Assembly (NCBI GenBank): GCA_047975325.1
Contig: JBKEDF010000057.1
Span: forward strand, 1-64,000
Length of the DNA stretch: 64,000 bases
Direction: 5' to 3'
Origin: JBKEDF01 sp047975325
GTDB taxonomy: Bacteria > Pseudomonadota > Alphaproteobacteria > Rhodobacterales > Rhodobacteraceae
Positions 1 through 8,453 of the stretch are shown piece by piece (the first letter of the stretch is position 1; every line of letters begins with the position of its first letter). A program made the translations under genes and the position numbers. Below the pieces are notes generated by a model. That model did not search any database, was not told where the DNA came from, and worked only from the letters and a program-made list of their open reading frames with translations.

Positions 1-222
1 CGCGCGGGTCCTGCGCGGATAGGCCGCCATCGCGATGGGTGGCGACATCCGTTGTGAATGAATAATCGTAATCTTGGGCTGCAGGTTCTGTGGCCCAAGG
101 CTATAGCTGCTACAGAAACTGTGCGTAGCGCAGAATCCAATTCATTCCGATTTATCTGTACCAAACTGCGATCAGGCGGTATCTGTTTTCGGGCTCAAGG
201 GGGGCTTGCGTAAGGGGGCGAA
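1..222. other. Leading unassigned sequence
   Basis: No gene can be supported in these 222 bases. Short open stretches exist on both strands at the left edge; on the minus strand an ATG at 52 opens a frame running off the window. None is long enough to identify. Bases 60-200 are less GC-rich and probably hold the promoter of the plus-strand gene starting at 223. Confidence 0.4.
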
Positions 223-1119
223 ATGACCATCAGCGAAGCGATTATCCCGCTTGGCAAGGCCGCGCTACAACCGGCAGGGGATGTGCCGGAACTGGGATTG
301 CTCAACGGCCATACATTGCTTGTCTGGGCGCTGGAGGAAGCCCTGCGTGCAGGTGCGCGCCGGATCCTGCTGACGGCACCGGAAGACTATGCCGCGGCGG
401 CGGATCTGGAGATTGCGGCGCGCAGAACCGTTGCGGAGGCAGCACTGCGCGATAAACCGGTGGTGGGGCTTGTTACTGCCGATCCCGCACAGGGGCCGGA
501 GGGCTGGGACGGGCTGATCAGGCTGGCGGCAGCCTCCTGCAGTGGACATCGCGTGTTGCTCATTGATCCGCTGATGCCGTTGATGGTTGATGGACAGGTG
601 CTTTCCTCCGTCAGTTTGCAGATGCGACAGGCGATGGACGGTCGGCCGGACCGGCCCCGGTTGCTGGCGTTGGCGGAAGTGACATGGGATGAGGCACTGG
701 CCCTGCCCCGGGTTTGCAATGATAATACCGGGCTTGCCTTCATGGCGGACACCGGGGATTGCGCCCGGATGCAGACGATCTTTGCCGGGCGGGCGATCTT
801 TGCACCCGCCCTGCCCGATTATGACCCCGCAATTGCCCGGAATTGGCCGCCCGCCTATCGTTTTCCCTATGAAACCCTTGTTCAACATATCCTGTCCGAT
901 GGGGTTGAGGGCTATCCCACACAGGCGGAGGCACTGGATTTCACCGCCCCCAGGGCCGCGCGCCGCAAGCAGACCCGCCCCATCATGGCAAAATCACCTG
1001 GGCGGCGTTTCGTTCTGCGGGTCAGGCCTGATCCGGATGAGGGGATCGAACCTCCCGAGACCGGCAAGAAAGAAGAGCATCCATCTGCCCGGCTGGAATT
1101 TTCAAGCAATACCGGCTAG
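223..1119 (+). CDS. Nucleotidyltransferase-like protein, GalU-related and probably degenerate
   Basis: The 298-residue product begins like a sugar-nucleotide pyrophosphorylase: AIIPLGKAALQPA at residues 7-19, then a helix and GARRILLTAPED, which matches the layout of UTP-glucose-1-phosphate uridylyltransferases. The glycine-rich GxGTR nucleotide loop of active enzymes is not visible, so catalysis is uncertain. The last 60 residues are basic and low-complexity. Two glycosyltransferase genes follow on the same strand, which fits a role in surface glycan synthesis. The family call rests on fold-like resemblance of the N-terminus only. The ATG follows a short purine-rich stretch (gggggcgaa). Confidence 0.5.
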   Translation: MTISEAIIPLGKAALQPAGDVPELGLLNGHTLLVWALEEALRAGARRILLTAPEDYAAAADLEIAARRTVAEAALRDKPVVGLVTADPAQGPEGWDGLIRLAAASCSGHRVLLIDPLMPLMVDGQVLSSVSLQMRQAMDGRPDRPRLLALAEVTWDEALALPRVCNDNTGLAFMADTGDCARMQTIFAGRAIFAPALPDYDPAIARNWPPAYRFPYETLVQHILSDGVEGYPTQAEALDFTAPRAARRKQTRPIMAKSPGRRFVLRVRPDPDEGIEPPETGKKEEHPSARLEFSSNTG

Positions 1120-1157
1120 GAAAACCTGTCCGAAACCCTTGTCTACGGAACCCGCAC

Positions 1158-1973
1158 ATGAAGCTTGATCGCCGCCCTGTCGCCTCGCTTTGGATCGGCG
1201 AGAAACTTCATTATATCAATCAACTGTGCCTGAAATCTCATCTTTTACATGGGCATCCGGTAACGCTTTACTGCACCGATACGGTGGATAATGCGCCGGA
1301 AGGGGTGGAAATCCGGCCTGCTGCGGAAATCATGGATCTGGACATGGATCTGGTGGCGACCACATCGGCCTCTTTCCTGTCAAATGTCTTTCGATACAAG
1401 ATGATCCGCAAGACTGGCGCACTCTGGATTGATTGCGACGCATTTTGCCATAAACCCTTTCCCGATGAATGGGTGCATGTCTATGCCGGCCATGGCATGC
1501 GCGGCGCGCTGAATTGCGGTGTGGTGGGCTTGCCGAAAGAGGGTGAGTTGATGGATCAGCTCCTTGATTATTATGATAATCTTCCCGATTACCCTGCCTG
1601 GTGGAACAAACGGCAACGGCGACAGATGGACAAGCTGAAGGCCAGGGGCGGCATGACCCATGCCGCGATGATCTACAAGACAGAACGCACGGCCTTTGGT
1701 CCGCAGGCCTTCACCCATTTCGCGCAGGTTACCGGAGATATCGACAAGGCGATGGGTTCGGAGGTACTTTATCCGGTGCCTTTTCAATTGAATGATATCT
1801 TCTTTGACCCTCATGGCCGGGTAGAAGGCTGGTTCACTGATCAGACAGTTTCGGTCCATCTGTATACTAATGGCACCAAACCCTGGTGGCGCAAGAACCC
1901 GCCCCTGGCAAATTCCTATATAGCCCGGATGTGCGAAGAGATTGGCATCGCGCCGGAAAACGCGCTGGAATAG
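1158..1973 (+). CDS. DXD-type glycosyltransferase (GT32/alpha-1,4-like)
   Basis: This 271-residue protein resembles glycosyltransferases of the sugar-binding DXD class. It opens with a beta strand (VASLWIGEKL), has a region predicted to bind the nucleotide sugar, and carries WIDCDAFC near residue 92-99, where DCD is the expected metal/nucleotide-sugar DXD motif. Conserved-looking GALNCGVVGLP follows. No signal peptide or membrane segment is seen, so it should act in the cytoplasm on a lipid- or protein-linked acceptor. It lies 38 bp after the nucleotidyltransferase-like gene and 9 bp before the next glycosyltransferase, so the three probably form one operon. Donor and acceptor cannot be told. 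Confidence 0.7.
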   Translation: MKLDRRPVASLWIGEKLHYINQLCLKSHLLHGHPVTLYCTDTVDNAPEGVEIRPAAEIMDLDMDLVATTSASFLSNVFRYKMIRKTGALWIDCDAFCHKPFPDEWVHVYAGHGMRGALNCGVVGLPKEGELMDQLLDYYDNLPDYPAWWNKRQRRQMDKLKARGGMTHAAMIYKTERTAFGPQAFTHFAQVTGDIDKAMGSEVLYPVPFQLNDIFFDPHGRVEGWFTDQTVSVHLYTNGTKPWWRKNPPLANSYIARMCEEIGIAPENALE

Positions 1974-1982
1974 CGCCTGCCG

Positions 1983-3779
1983 GTGGCTCTGACGAAACAT
2001 ATCAGCCCTCATGGCACGGTGATGGCCGTGTCGATGATGAAGGATGAGGCGCCCTATCTGCTGGAATGGTTTGCCCATCACCTCGCGGTCGGTTTCACGG
2101 ATATTCTTGTCTATACCAATGATTGCAGTGATGGCACGGTGGAGATGTTGCAACGGCTTGAGGCCTTGGGCCTTGGCCATCACCGACCCAACAACATCCC
2201 CGATGGGGCGAAGCCGCAACCTTCTGCCCTGAACCATGCGCAGAAAGAACCGCTGGTTTCCGCAGCGGACTGGTTGATGGTCTTCGATGCGGATGAATTC
2301 CTGTCGATCAATCATCCCTCGGGCCATCTGGACGGGATGTTGGCGGATGTTGTGGCACAGGGGGCGAATGGGATTGTCGTTACCTGGCGGATTTTCGGAT
2401 CCAGCAGCATCGTGGAATGGTCGCGCGAACCGGTGACGGAAACATTTACCCGTGCGGCCCCCCCCCTGTGGAACAAGGGCTGGGGGGTCAAGACGCTTTT
2501 CAAATATGATCCGGATTTCTGGAAACTCGGGATTCACCGCCCTGCCATCAAGAACAAGCATCTGGAGGGCGATTTTCCCGCAAGTGTGCACTGGCTCAAT
2601 GGATCCGGGGCCGTAATGGAGGATTATTTCAAATTTCGCGGCTGGCGGTCGATCCGCCGTACCCTGGGTTATGACTGGGCACAGATGAATCATTATGCCG
2701 TGAAATCCATAGAGGCCTATGCAATCCGCAAGTTCCGCGGCAATGTGAATAACAAGGCTGACAAATATAATGCGGATTATTGGGCGCTGCAGGATCGCAA
2801 CGAAGTTCCCGACACACAGATCCTGCACCATGTGCCCAGGCGGGCGGCAATCATGGCGGAATTGCTGCGGGATCCGATGTTGCGGGAATTGCATGAGGCA
2901 GCGCAGGAACGGGTGGAGGCGCGGCTTGCGGAATTCCGTCAGACCGAGGCCTATATAACATTACGTGACGGGTTGATTGCGGCGGGAAAGGTACCGATTA
3001 CCGAGGTTGAGGCGAAACCACCCCAGGCACGTGATCCGGCCAAGATTGCCGCGCTGATGAGCAGGGTTGAAAAGAAGGCCCAGGCCAAATCGAAAATACG
3101 TGCGGATACCGCGCCTATTTCCGGCTGGAATGCGGTTGGGGTGACACATTATGTTCCCGGTCCGGTGGATCTTTCTGCCGAACTTGATATCGAATGGGTA
3201 AACAATCAGGGCTTCGACCTGCCTGCCGATGCCAGGATTTTTACAGCCGAGACTGTGATGGCCGTTCTGGCGGGCAAGTTCGACCGCCGCAATGCGCGCA
3301 ATATTTCCCTGTATCTGCGCGATGCGGCGCGGGTGCTGGATATCGGTGGTGGTATCGGCCTGCCCGCGATGAAGGCCTTGCGGGAAAATCCGGATCTGGT
3401 GGTGATGTTGCATGAGGCCCGTCCCGGCCTTGCCGCCGCTGCGGAAATGATCCAGCGCCATAATGGGCTGGCGGACAGTTCCCGTCTCAAACTTGTCAAT
3501 GGCCCTTTGCAATTCGAAGGGGATGATCTTGCAAAGGCAGGCGGACTCATGGCCTATCTGCATGATTTCCGGGCGGATACGCTGCGGATTACCAATTTCG
3601 GCAACTTGCCCCCTGCCCTGTTGGCAACGGTCCCGACCGAACGGCTTCGCCGTATCGTGATCCCGGTGGAAACGAAAGCCGAGCCTGTCCGTGCGGCTTT
3701 TGGCCCTGTTCTGACGGGTCTAGGTTTTAATGAAGACCATGATGCGGCCAACGGTGGCTCCCTGTTATTCCTGCGCTGA
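1983..3779 (+). CDS. GT2-family glycosyltransferase fused to a methyltransferase-like domain
   Basis: The 598-residue protein has two parts. Residues 10-300 form a GT2-type domain (Glyco_tranf_2_4 style): MKDEAPYLLEWFAHH at the start and VFDADEFLSI near residue 100, giving the DXD motif. Residues about 400-598 look like a Rossmann methyltransferase of the FkbM type, with VLDIGGGIGLPAMKA near 452 as motif I. A charged linker joins them. The only start fitting the domain is the GTG at 1983, 9 bp after the previous stop. Such fusions usually transfer a sugar and methylate it in surface polysaccharide synthesis; the exact product is unknown. An FkbM label for the C-terminus is inference. Confidence 0.68.
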   Translation: MALTKHISPHGTVMAVSMMKDEAPYLLEWFAHHLAVGFTDILVYTNDCSDGTVEMLQRLEALGLGHHRPNNIPDGAKPQPSALNHAQKEPLVSAADWLMVFDADEFLSINHPSGHLDGMLADVVAQGANGIVVTWRIFGSSSIVEWSREPVTETFTRAAPPLWNKGWGVKTLFKYDPDFWKLGIHRPAIKNKHLEGDFPASVHWLNGSGAVMEDYFKFRGWRSIRRTLGYDWAQMNHYAVKSIEAYAIRKFRGNVNNKADKYNADYWALQDRNEVPDTQILHHVPRRAAIMAELLRDPMLRELHEAAQERVEARLAEFRQTEAYITLRDGLIAAGKVPITEVEAKPPQARDPAKIAALMSRVEKKAQAKSKIRADTAPISGWNAVGVTHYVPGPVDLSAELDIEWVNNQGFDLPADARIFTAETVMAVLAGKFDRRNARNISLYLRDAARVLDIGGGIGLPAMKALRENPDLVVMLHEARPGLAAAAEMIQRHNGLADSSRLKLVNGPLQFEGDDLAKAGGLMAYLHDFRADTLRITNFGNLPPALLATVPTERLRRIVIPVETKAEPVRAAFGPVLTGLGFNEDHDAANGGSLLFLR

Positions 3780-3815
3780 TATGGTTGTGCGGTTGGCTTG
3801 GCGTAGCAGCCAAAA

Positions 3816-3843
3816 TTTGCGAAAATAATAATATTTGCGCAAA
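3816..3843. promoter_or_regulatory. Paired TTTGCGAAA / TTTGCGCAAA operator candidates
   Basis: The AT-rich spacer before the gentisate-type operon contains TTTGCGAAA at 3816-3824 and the perfect palindrome TTTGCGCAAA at 3834-3843, 18 bp apart start to start (nearly two helix turns). They lie 64-91 bp upstream of the first start codon, where a regulator dimer pair could bind. The cognate regulator is unknown; the GntR protein at 8454-9152 is the nearest candidate. Confidence 0.4.
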
Positions 3844-3906
3844 ATATATTCTCAACATGGGATTTTTGGGCTATAGGAATCGAAACTAAAAGGCGGAGGA
3901 AGTCAG

Positions 3907-5028
3907 ATGACCAGAGTTCATGAAAACCACCGTGAGGATGTTGTAGGCCGCGCGAATGTGGAAGATACGCCCGAATTGCTTGCCTATTATGACGATTTGC
4001 AAAAGATCGATGCAGGTGCGCTCTGGACCGTGGCAAACAAGATCGAACCATGGGAACCGGCCAGCACCTCCAAGCCCGTTTTGTGGCGGTATCGGGATCT
4101 GCGGGATCATGTGCTGCGTTCGGTTGATCTGGTAACACCCGAAAAGGCCGGACGCCGGGTCATCTATCTGAATAATCCTGGACGAACAGATGTTTCAGCA
4201 GCCGTGGGCTGGATATATGCCGGGCTTCAGGTGATGCACCCCGGCGAACGGGCCTCAGCGCATCGCCATTCCGCAAGTGCGGTCCGTTTCATCATGGAGG
4301 GCGCGGGCGCCTATACGATTGTGGATGGCCACAAGATGACGCTGGGCGCAAATGATTTCGTACTGACCCCCAATGGGACATGGCATGAACATGCCGTGGC
4401 CGAGGAAGGTACGCCCTGCATCTGGCAGGATGGGCTGGACATTCCCTTTGTCAATGCGATGGAGGCGAATTTCTATGAGGTCCATCCCGATCTGCAACAG
4501 GCCGTGGCCTATGAGGTTGATGACATGACCAAGACCTGGGGCAATGCCGGGCTGACGCCGGGGGGTGGCAACTGGTCCAAGGGCTACAGCCCGATGTATA
4601 AATATGAATGGGAACCAACCTATGAGGCGCTGCAAAAGCTTGCCTCCTGTTCCGATGGTTCGCCCTATGACGGGGTGCTGATGGAATATGTGAACCCGGT
4701 GACAAATGGCCCGGTGATGCAGACCATGGGGGCATCGATGCAACTGCTGCGGCCCGGTGAACGTACCAAGGCGCATCGTCATACCGGCAGCTATCTTTAT
4801 CATGTTGCCAAAGGCAGTGGATATTCCGTAATCAACGGGCAGCGTTTCGACTGGTCCGAACATGATATCTTCTGCGTGCCTTCCTGGGCCTGGCATGAAC
4901 ATGCCAATGGGTCACAAGGCGAGGATGCCTGCCTTTTCTGCCTGAATGACTTGCCGGTAATGCGGGCAATGGGGCTGTATCGTGAACAGGCCTTTGGAGA
5001 AAATGACGGTCAGCAGCCGTTGAATTGA
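3907..5028 (+). CDS. Gentisate 1,2-dioxygenase-like bicupin ring-cleavage dioxygenase
   Basis: The 373-residue protein is a bicupin of the gentisate/salicylate/1-hydroxy-2-naphthoate dioxygenase family, which opens hydroxylated aromatic rings using Fe(II) and O2. The N-terminal cupin has the HRH pair at residues 119-121 and a third histidine at 160, within GERASAHRHSASAVRF and TWHEHA. The C-terminal cupin keeps an equivalent set at 290, 292 and 330. Length matches the family. It starts an operon with an FAH hydrolase 9 bp downstream, the usual partner for gentisate ring-opening products. An AGGCGGAGGAAG ribosome site precedes the ATG. The true substrate may be another hydroxylated aromatic acid. 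Confidence 0.85.
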   Translation: MTRVHENHREDVVGRANVEDTPELLAYYDDLQKIDAGALWTVANKIEPWEPASTSKPVLWRYRDLRDHVLRSVDLVTPEKAGRRVIYLNNPGRTDVSAAVGWIYAGLQVMHPGERASAHRHSASAVRFIMEGAGAYTIVDGHKMTLGANDFVLTPNGTWHEHAVAEEGTPCIWQDGLDIPFVNAMEANFYEVHPDLQQAVAYEVDDMTKTWGNAGLTPGGGNWSKGYSPMYKYEWEPTYEALQKLASCSDGSPYDGVLMEYVNPVTNGPVMQTMGASMQLLRPGERTKAHRHTGSYLYHVAKGSGYSVINGQRFDWSEHDIFCVPSWAWHEHANGSQGEDACLFCLNDLPVMRAMGLYREQAFGENDGQQPLN

Positions 5029-5037
5029 GGACATTAC

Positions 5038-5958
5038 ATGAAACTTGTGACCTATCGGAACGGCGTCGAGGCCGCTGCACGGCTTGGTGTCTGGCAAGGC
5101 GACCTTATAGTAGATGTTGCCGATCTGGCGGAAATCTATGGGGCTGATTTACCGGATTCGATGCTGGGCCTTATCGATTTGGGGCGCCCTGGCCTAGAAA
5201 CCCTGCATGAGCTGATTGAAGAGGCGGGAGATCACCCCCCCGCCGGTACGGCCGTGGCGCGGGCCAATGTAAAATTGCTGGCCCCTATCCCCCGGCCGCG
5301 GAAAAATATCTTTGGCATAGGGCTTAATTATACCGAACATGTTGCCGAAAGCGCCAAGTCACTTGATACCAATCCGGATCTGCCCAAACAACCGGTCGTG
5401 TTTTCCAAACCGCCTACCGCAGTCGTTGGGCCAGATGATCCAATTCTGCATAACGCCAACATTACCCAGCAGCTTGACTGGGAAGTCGAACTGGCTGCGA
5501 TTATCGGAACGCGGGCGCGGCGTGTGGATCGCGAAGGGGCATTGGCGTATGTTTTCGGCTATTCGGTCATGATTGACGTTTCCGCCCGTGACAATCGTCG
5601 GGCCGGGCAGTGGATTTTTTCCAAGGGCATGGATAGCTTCGCACCCTTTGGCCCCTGTATCGTGACAGCCGATGAAATCCCCGATCCACAGGATCTGGAA
5701 CTCTGGCTAACGGTAAATGGCAAAGAAAAGCAACGCTCTACCACCGCAAAGATGCTGTTCAAGGTTGATGAATTGATCGCCGATATCTCTACCGGGATCA
5801 CGCTGGAGCCGGGCGATATCATTGCCACCGGCACGCCTGAAGGGGTGGGTGCCGGACGGGATCCACAGGAATGGCTCTGGCCCGGGGATGTCGTAGAAGC
5901 AACGGTTGAAGGGATCGGCACGATCCGCCATCCTGTGGTCAACAGCACGGCGGGGTAA
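5038..5958 (+). CDS. Fumarylacetoacetate hydrolase family protein (fumaryl/maleylpyruvate hydrolase-like)
   Basis: This 306-residue protein belongs to the FAH family, which hydrolyses C-C bonds in beta-diketo acids. An N-terminal domain of about 85 residues precedes the catalytic fold: IFGIGLNYTEH near residue 90, DWEVELAAIIG with acidic metal ligands near 145, and GTPEGVGAGRDP near 270. Next to a gentisate-type dioxygenase it most likely cleaves maleylpyruvate or fumarylpyruvate to pyruvate and a dicarboxylic acid. No maleylpyruvate isomerase is visible nearby, so direct maleylpyruvate hydrolysis is plausible. It is cytoplasmic and part of the same operon. Confidence 0.85.
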   Translation: MKLVTYRNGVEAAARLGVWQGDLIVDVADLAEIYGADLPDSMLGLIDLGRPGLETLHELIEEAGDHPPAGTAVARANVKLLAPIPRPRKNIFGIGLNYTEHVAESAKSLDTNPDLPKQPVVFSKPPTAVVGPDDPILHNANITQQLDWEVELAAIIGTRARRVDREGALAYVFGYSVMIDVSARDNRRAGQWIFSKGMDSFAPFGPCIVTADEIPDPQDLELWLTVNGKEKQRSTTAKMLFKVDELIADISTGITLEPGDIIATGTPEGVGAGRDPQEWLWPGDVVEATVEGIGTIRHPVVNSTAG

Positions 5959-5962
5959 AACA

Positions 5963-6892
5963 ATGGAAAAACTCAAGGCGGCAGTTGTCCAGATCGGCTC
6001 GATACCGACCGATGCGATGGCGACGGTGGAAAAGGCCTCTGCCCGTCTGCGCGAGGCCGCCGCTACAGGGGCGCGACTTGTCGTTTTTCCCGAGGCACTG
6101 ATTGGCGGTTATCCCAAGGGGGCGAGTTTTGGTGCGCCCATCGGCATTCGCAAACCCGAGGGCCGTGAAGCCTTCGCACGCTATCACGCGGCGGCAGTGG
6201 ACCTGGACGGGCCGGAAATCACCCAACTGACCGAGGTGGTGGCGGAAACCGGGGTTTTTACCGTTATCGGCGTGATCGAACGTGATGGCGGCACCGTCTA
6301 TTGTACCGCGCTTTACATGGATGGAGCGAAAGGCGTGGTCGGCAAGCACCGCAAGCTGATGCCGACCGCTGCCGAACGGCTGATCTGGGGTTTCGGCGAT
6401 GGTTCCACCATGCAGGTGGCCGAGGCTGATTTCGGTACGGTTGGGGCGGTGATCTGCTGGGAAAACTACATGCCGGCGCTCCGGATGCATATGTACCACC
6501 AGGGGGTGCAGTTTTACTGCGCACCGACTGCGGATGATCGCGATACCTGGCTACCCTCGATGCAACATATCGCGTTGGAAGGGCGCTGCTTTGTGTTGAC
6601 CGCCTGTCAGCATATCACCCGAGATGCATTTGGCGATCAACATGAAAGCGCCCTTGGGGATGCCCCCGATACGGTCATGATGCGCGGAGGTTCGGCCATT
6701 GTTTCGCCTCTGGGGGTGGTGCTGGCGGGGCCGGATTTTTCCGGTGAGACGATCCTTTATGCCGATCTTGACCTGGCCGATATCCCGCGTGGCAAGTTTG
6801 ATTTTGATGTGACGGGCCATTACGCGCGACCCGACGTGTTCGAACTGGCCGTGGATACCCGCGCCAAGCCCGCCGTGCGGGAGATAGGATGA
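5963..6892 (+). CDS. Nitrilase (carbon-nitrogen hydrolase family)
   Basis: Translation from the ATG at 5963 gives 309 residues with the full catalytic triad of the nitrilase superfamily: Glu44 in VFPEALIGGYPKG, Lys131 in GKHRKLMPTAAERL, and Cys165 in VICWENYMP. The ERLIWGFGDG stretch after the lysine is typical of true aliphatic or arylacetonitrilases (EC 3.5.5.1) rather than amidases. The start is 4 bp after the preceding stop, ahead of AVVQIGSIP; an earlier in-frame ATG at 5906 lies inside the upstream gene and is less likely. It should convert a nitrile to an acid plus ammonia, possibly generating the aromatic acid fed to the dioxygenase. Confidence 0.87.
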   Translation: MEKLKAAVVQIGSIPTDAMATVEKASARLREAAATGARLVVFPEALIGGYPKGASFGAPIGIRKPEGREAFARYHAAAVDLDGPEITQLTEVVAETGVFTVIGVIERDGGTVYCTALYMDGAKGVVGKHRKLMPTAAERLIWGFGDGSTMQVAEADFGTVGAVICWENYMPALRMHMYHQGVQFYCAPTADDRDTWLPSMQHIALEGRCFVLTACQHITRDAFGDQHESALGDAPDTVMMRGGSAIVSPLGVVLAGPDFSGETILYADLDLADIPRGKFDFDVTGHYARPDVFELAVDTRAKPAVREIG

Positions 6893-7530
6893 AATTTGAC
6901 CTGTCCCAGATCGCCCCGGGGATTGCCTATAAGATCCTGACTGCCACCGTGACGCCCAGGCCCATTGCCTGGGTTTCAACGATGGATAAAAAAGGCCAGG
7001 TAAACGCTGCCCCTTTCAGCTTTTTCAACGTGATGGGTCAGGATCCACCGATTGTGGCCCTTGGCCTGATGGGGGATCCCCAACGCGGTTTCAAGGATAC
7101 GGCGCGCAATATTCTGGAGACAGGGGAATTCGTTGTGAATCTGGTCCCCCATGCGCTTGGCCCGGCGATGAATGAAACTGCGATTGATGCGCCTTTCGGA
7201 ACGGATGAATTGCAACTTGCCGGGCTTGGGACCACCCCTTCCGAAAAGATCCGCCCGCCCCGTATTACCGAAAGCCCGGTGGCCTTCGAATGTGTCAATC
7301 ATTCCTCTGTGGTGACGGGGCCTCATCAGACGGTGGTACTGGGGCGGGTATTGGCGATCCACGTGGCGGATAGATACGTGATCAACGCCGAACGGGGCCA
7401 TATTGACAATCGCGGGCTGGATCTGATCGCGCGGTCATTTGGGTCGGAATATATCCGCAGCGATACCCGGTTTGAGATGCAGCGCCCGAAATGGGCGGAC
7501 CGGCAGGCGGAACCAGGCGGGAAGGTATGA
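6889..7530 (+). CDS. Flavin reductase family (FMN-binding split barrel) protein
   Basis: The 213-residue product has the features of the flavin_reduct family: TATVTPRPIAWVSTMD near residue 20, then NAAPFSFFNVMGQDPP, which normally surrounds the FMN phosphate. These proteins either reduce flavin for a monooxygenase partner or act as FMN oxidoreductases themselves. No monooxygenase oxygenase component is found in the operon, so the partner is elsewhere or the protein acts alone. Its ATG overlaps the nitrilase stop by 4 bp (ATGA), pointing to translational coupling. Confidence 0.82.
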   Translation: MKFDLSQIAPGIAYKILTATVTPRPIAWVSTMDKKGQVNAAPFSFFNVMGQDPPIVALGLMGDPQRGFKDTARNILETGEFVVNLVPHALGPAMNETAIDAPFGTDELQLAGLGTTPSEKIRPPRITESPVAFECVNHSSVVTGPHQTVVLGRVLAIHVADRYVINAERGHIDNRGLDLIARSFGSEYIRSDTRFEMQRPKWADRQAEPGGKV

Positions 7531-8405
7531 CACCGCACCCTGCGAGCCCCCCAATCATCTGGGAAACCCTGTCACGCGACGCGCTTGATCTGCAACTTTC
7601 TCCAAGCAATTTTGCAAAGGATATACAAGAGGTTTTGCACCGACATGAAGAAATCACTGTAACCTTGAAGGATGATCGGAACCTTCATGTATGCAGGGAT
7701 ATTACCTATGGTGCCGCAGCGCAGGAAAGATTTGATCTTGTCACACCGCAGGGACAGGGCCCTTTTCCGTGCCTTGTCTTCATTCATGGCGGGTTCTGGA
7801 TGGAAGGTTCCAGGACCGGGTCGGGATTTGCGGCACAAACCCTTGCCCTGAATGGCTGGGCCAATGCGCTGATTGGCTATAGTCTGGCACCCGGGGCGAC
7901 GCTGGCCGAAATCGTTGCGGAAATCTCTGCCGCACTGGAATATCTGGCGGATCACGCGATAGAGTTGAATATCGATCCGGATTACATTGTCATTGCGGGC
8001 CATTCGGCCGGGGCGTATCTGGCGGCTGCGATGATTACGGGGCTCGGGTCACAAAAGGCTGCACAGGTTGCGGCAGGGGCACTGTTGATTTCCGGGGTAT
8101 ATGATATCGCGCCCCTCACGGGTTCCTATATTGGCGAGGTGGTGGATTTCGGCCCGCCACCATGGATCACCCTGTCCCCGATATACCATCAGCCGCTGCG
8201 CGATATTCCGATCCATATTCTGGTAGGCGCGGATGAACCGGATCATTTCATGCGCCATTCCAGGATGCTCCATGAATACTGGGGGCCAGCGCGTGACGGG
8301 ATGGAACTGCATGTTGCGCCCTGCCGGGATCATTTTGATGTGCTGGATGAACTGTCCGATGCCGGATCCGCCAGTTTCAAGGCACTGATGGCAATGGCGG
8401 GCTGA
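7527..8405 (+). CDS. Alpha/beta hydrolase, kynurenine formamidase/esterase-like
   Basis: The 292-residue protein is an alpha/beta hydrolase. HGGFWMEG near residue 90 supplies the oxyanion hole (HGGFW), GHSAGAYLAAAM near 158 holds the nucleophilic serine, and RDHFDVLDEL near the C-terminus supplies the histidine. HGGFW is characteristic of kynurenine formamidase and related carboxylesterases, so an amide or ester bond may be the target. The start overlaps the flavin reductase stop (ATGA at 7527), making it the fifth gene of this operon. Substrate is unknown. With the nitrilase it suggests a nitrogen-bearing aromatic side chain is trimmed. Confidence 0.78.
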   Translation: MTPHPASPPIIWETLSRDALDLQLSPSNFAKDIQEVLHRHEEITVTLKDDRNLHVCRDITYGAAAQERFDLVTPQGQGPFPCLVFIHGGFWMEGSRTGSGFAAQTLALNGWANALIGYSLAPGATLAEIVAEISAALEYLADHAIELNIDPDYIVIAGHSAGAYLAAAMITGLGSQKAAQVAAGALLISGVYDIAPLTGSYIGEVVDFGPPPWITLSPIYHQPLRDIPIHILVGADEPDHFMRHSRMLHEYWGPARDGMELHVAPCRDHFDVLDELSDAGSASFKALMAMAG

Positions 8406-8453
8406 AGGAAATTTTCCGTGGTCAAGGATATCTTCAGGAAACGGCAAGGCATG

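Noticed and set aside
1380..2894. 504-codon open frame on the minus strand
   Set aside because: It lies opposite two well-supported glycosyltransferase genes. Its product is histidine- and isoleucine-rich with no recognisable domain, as expected from antisense of GC-rich codons.
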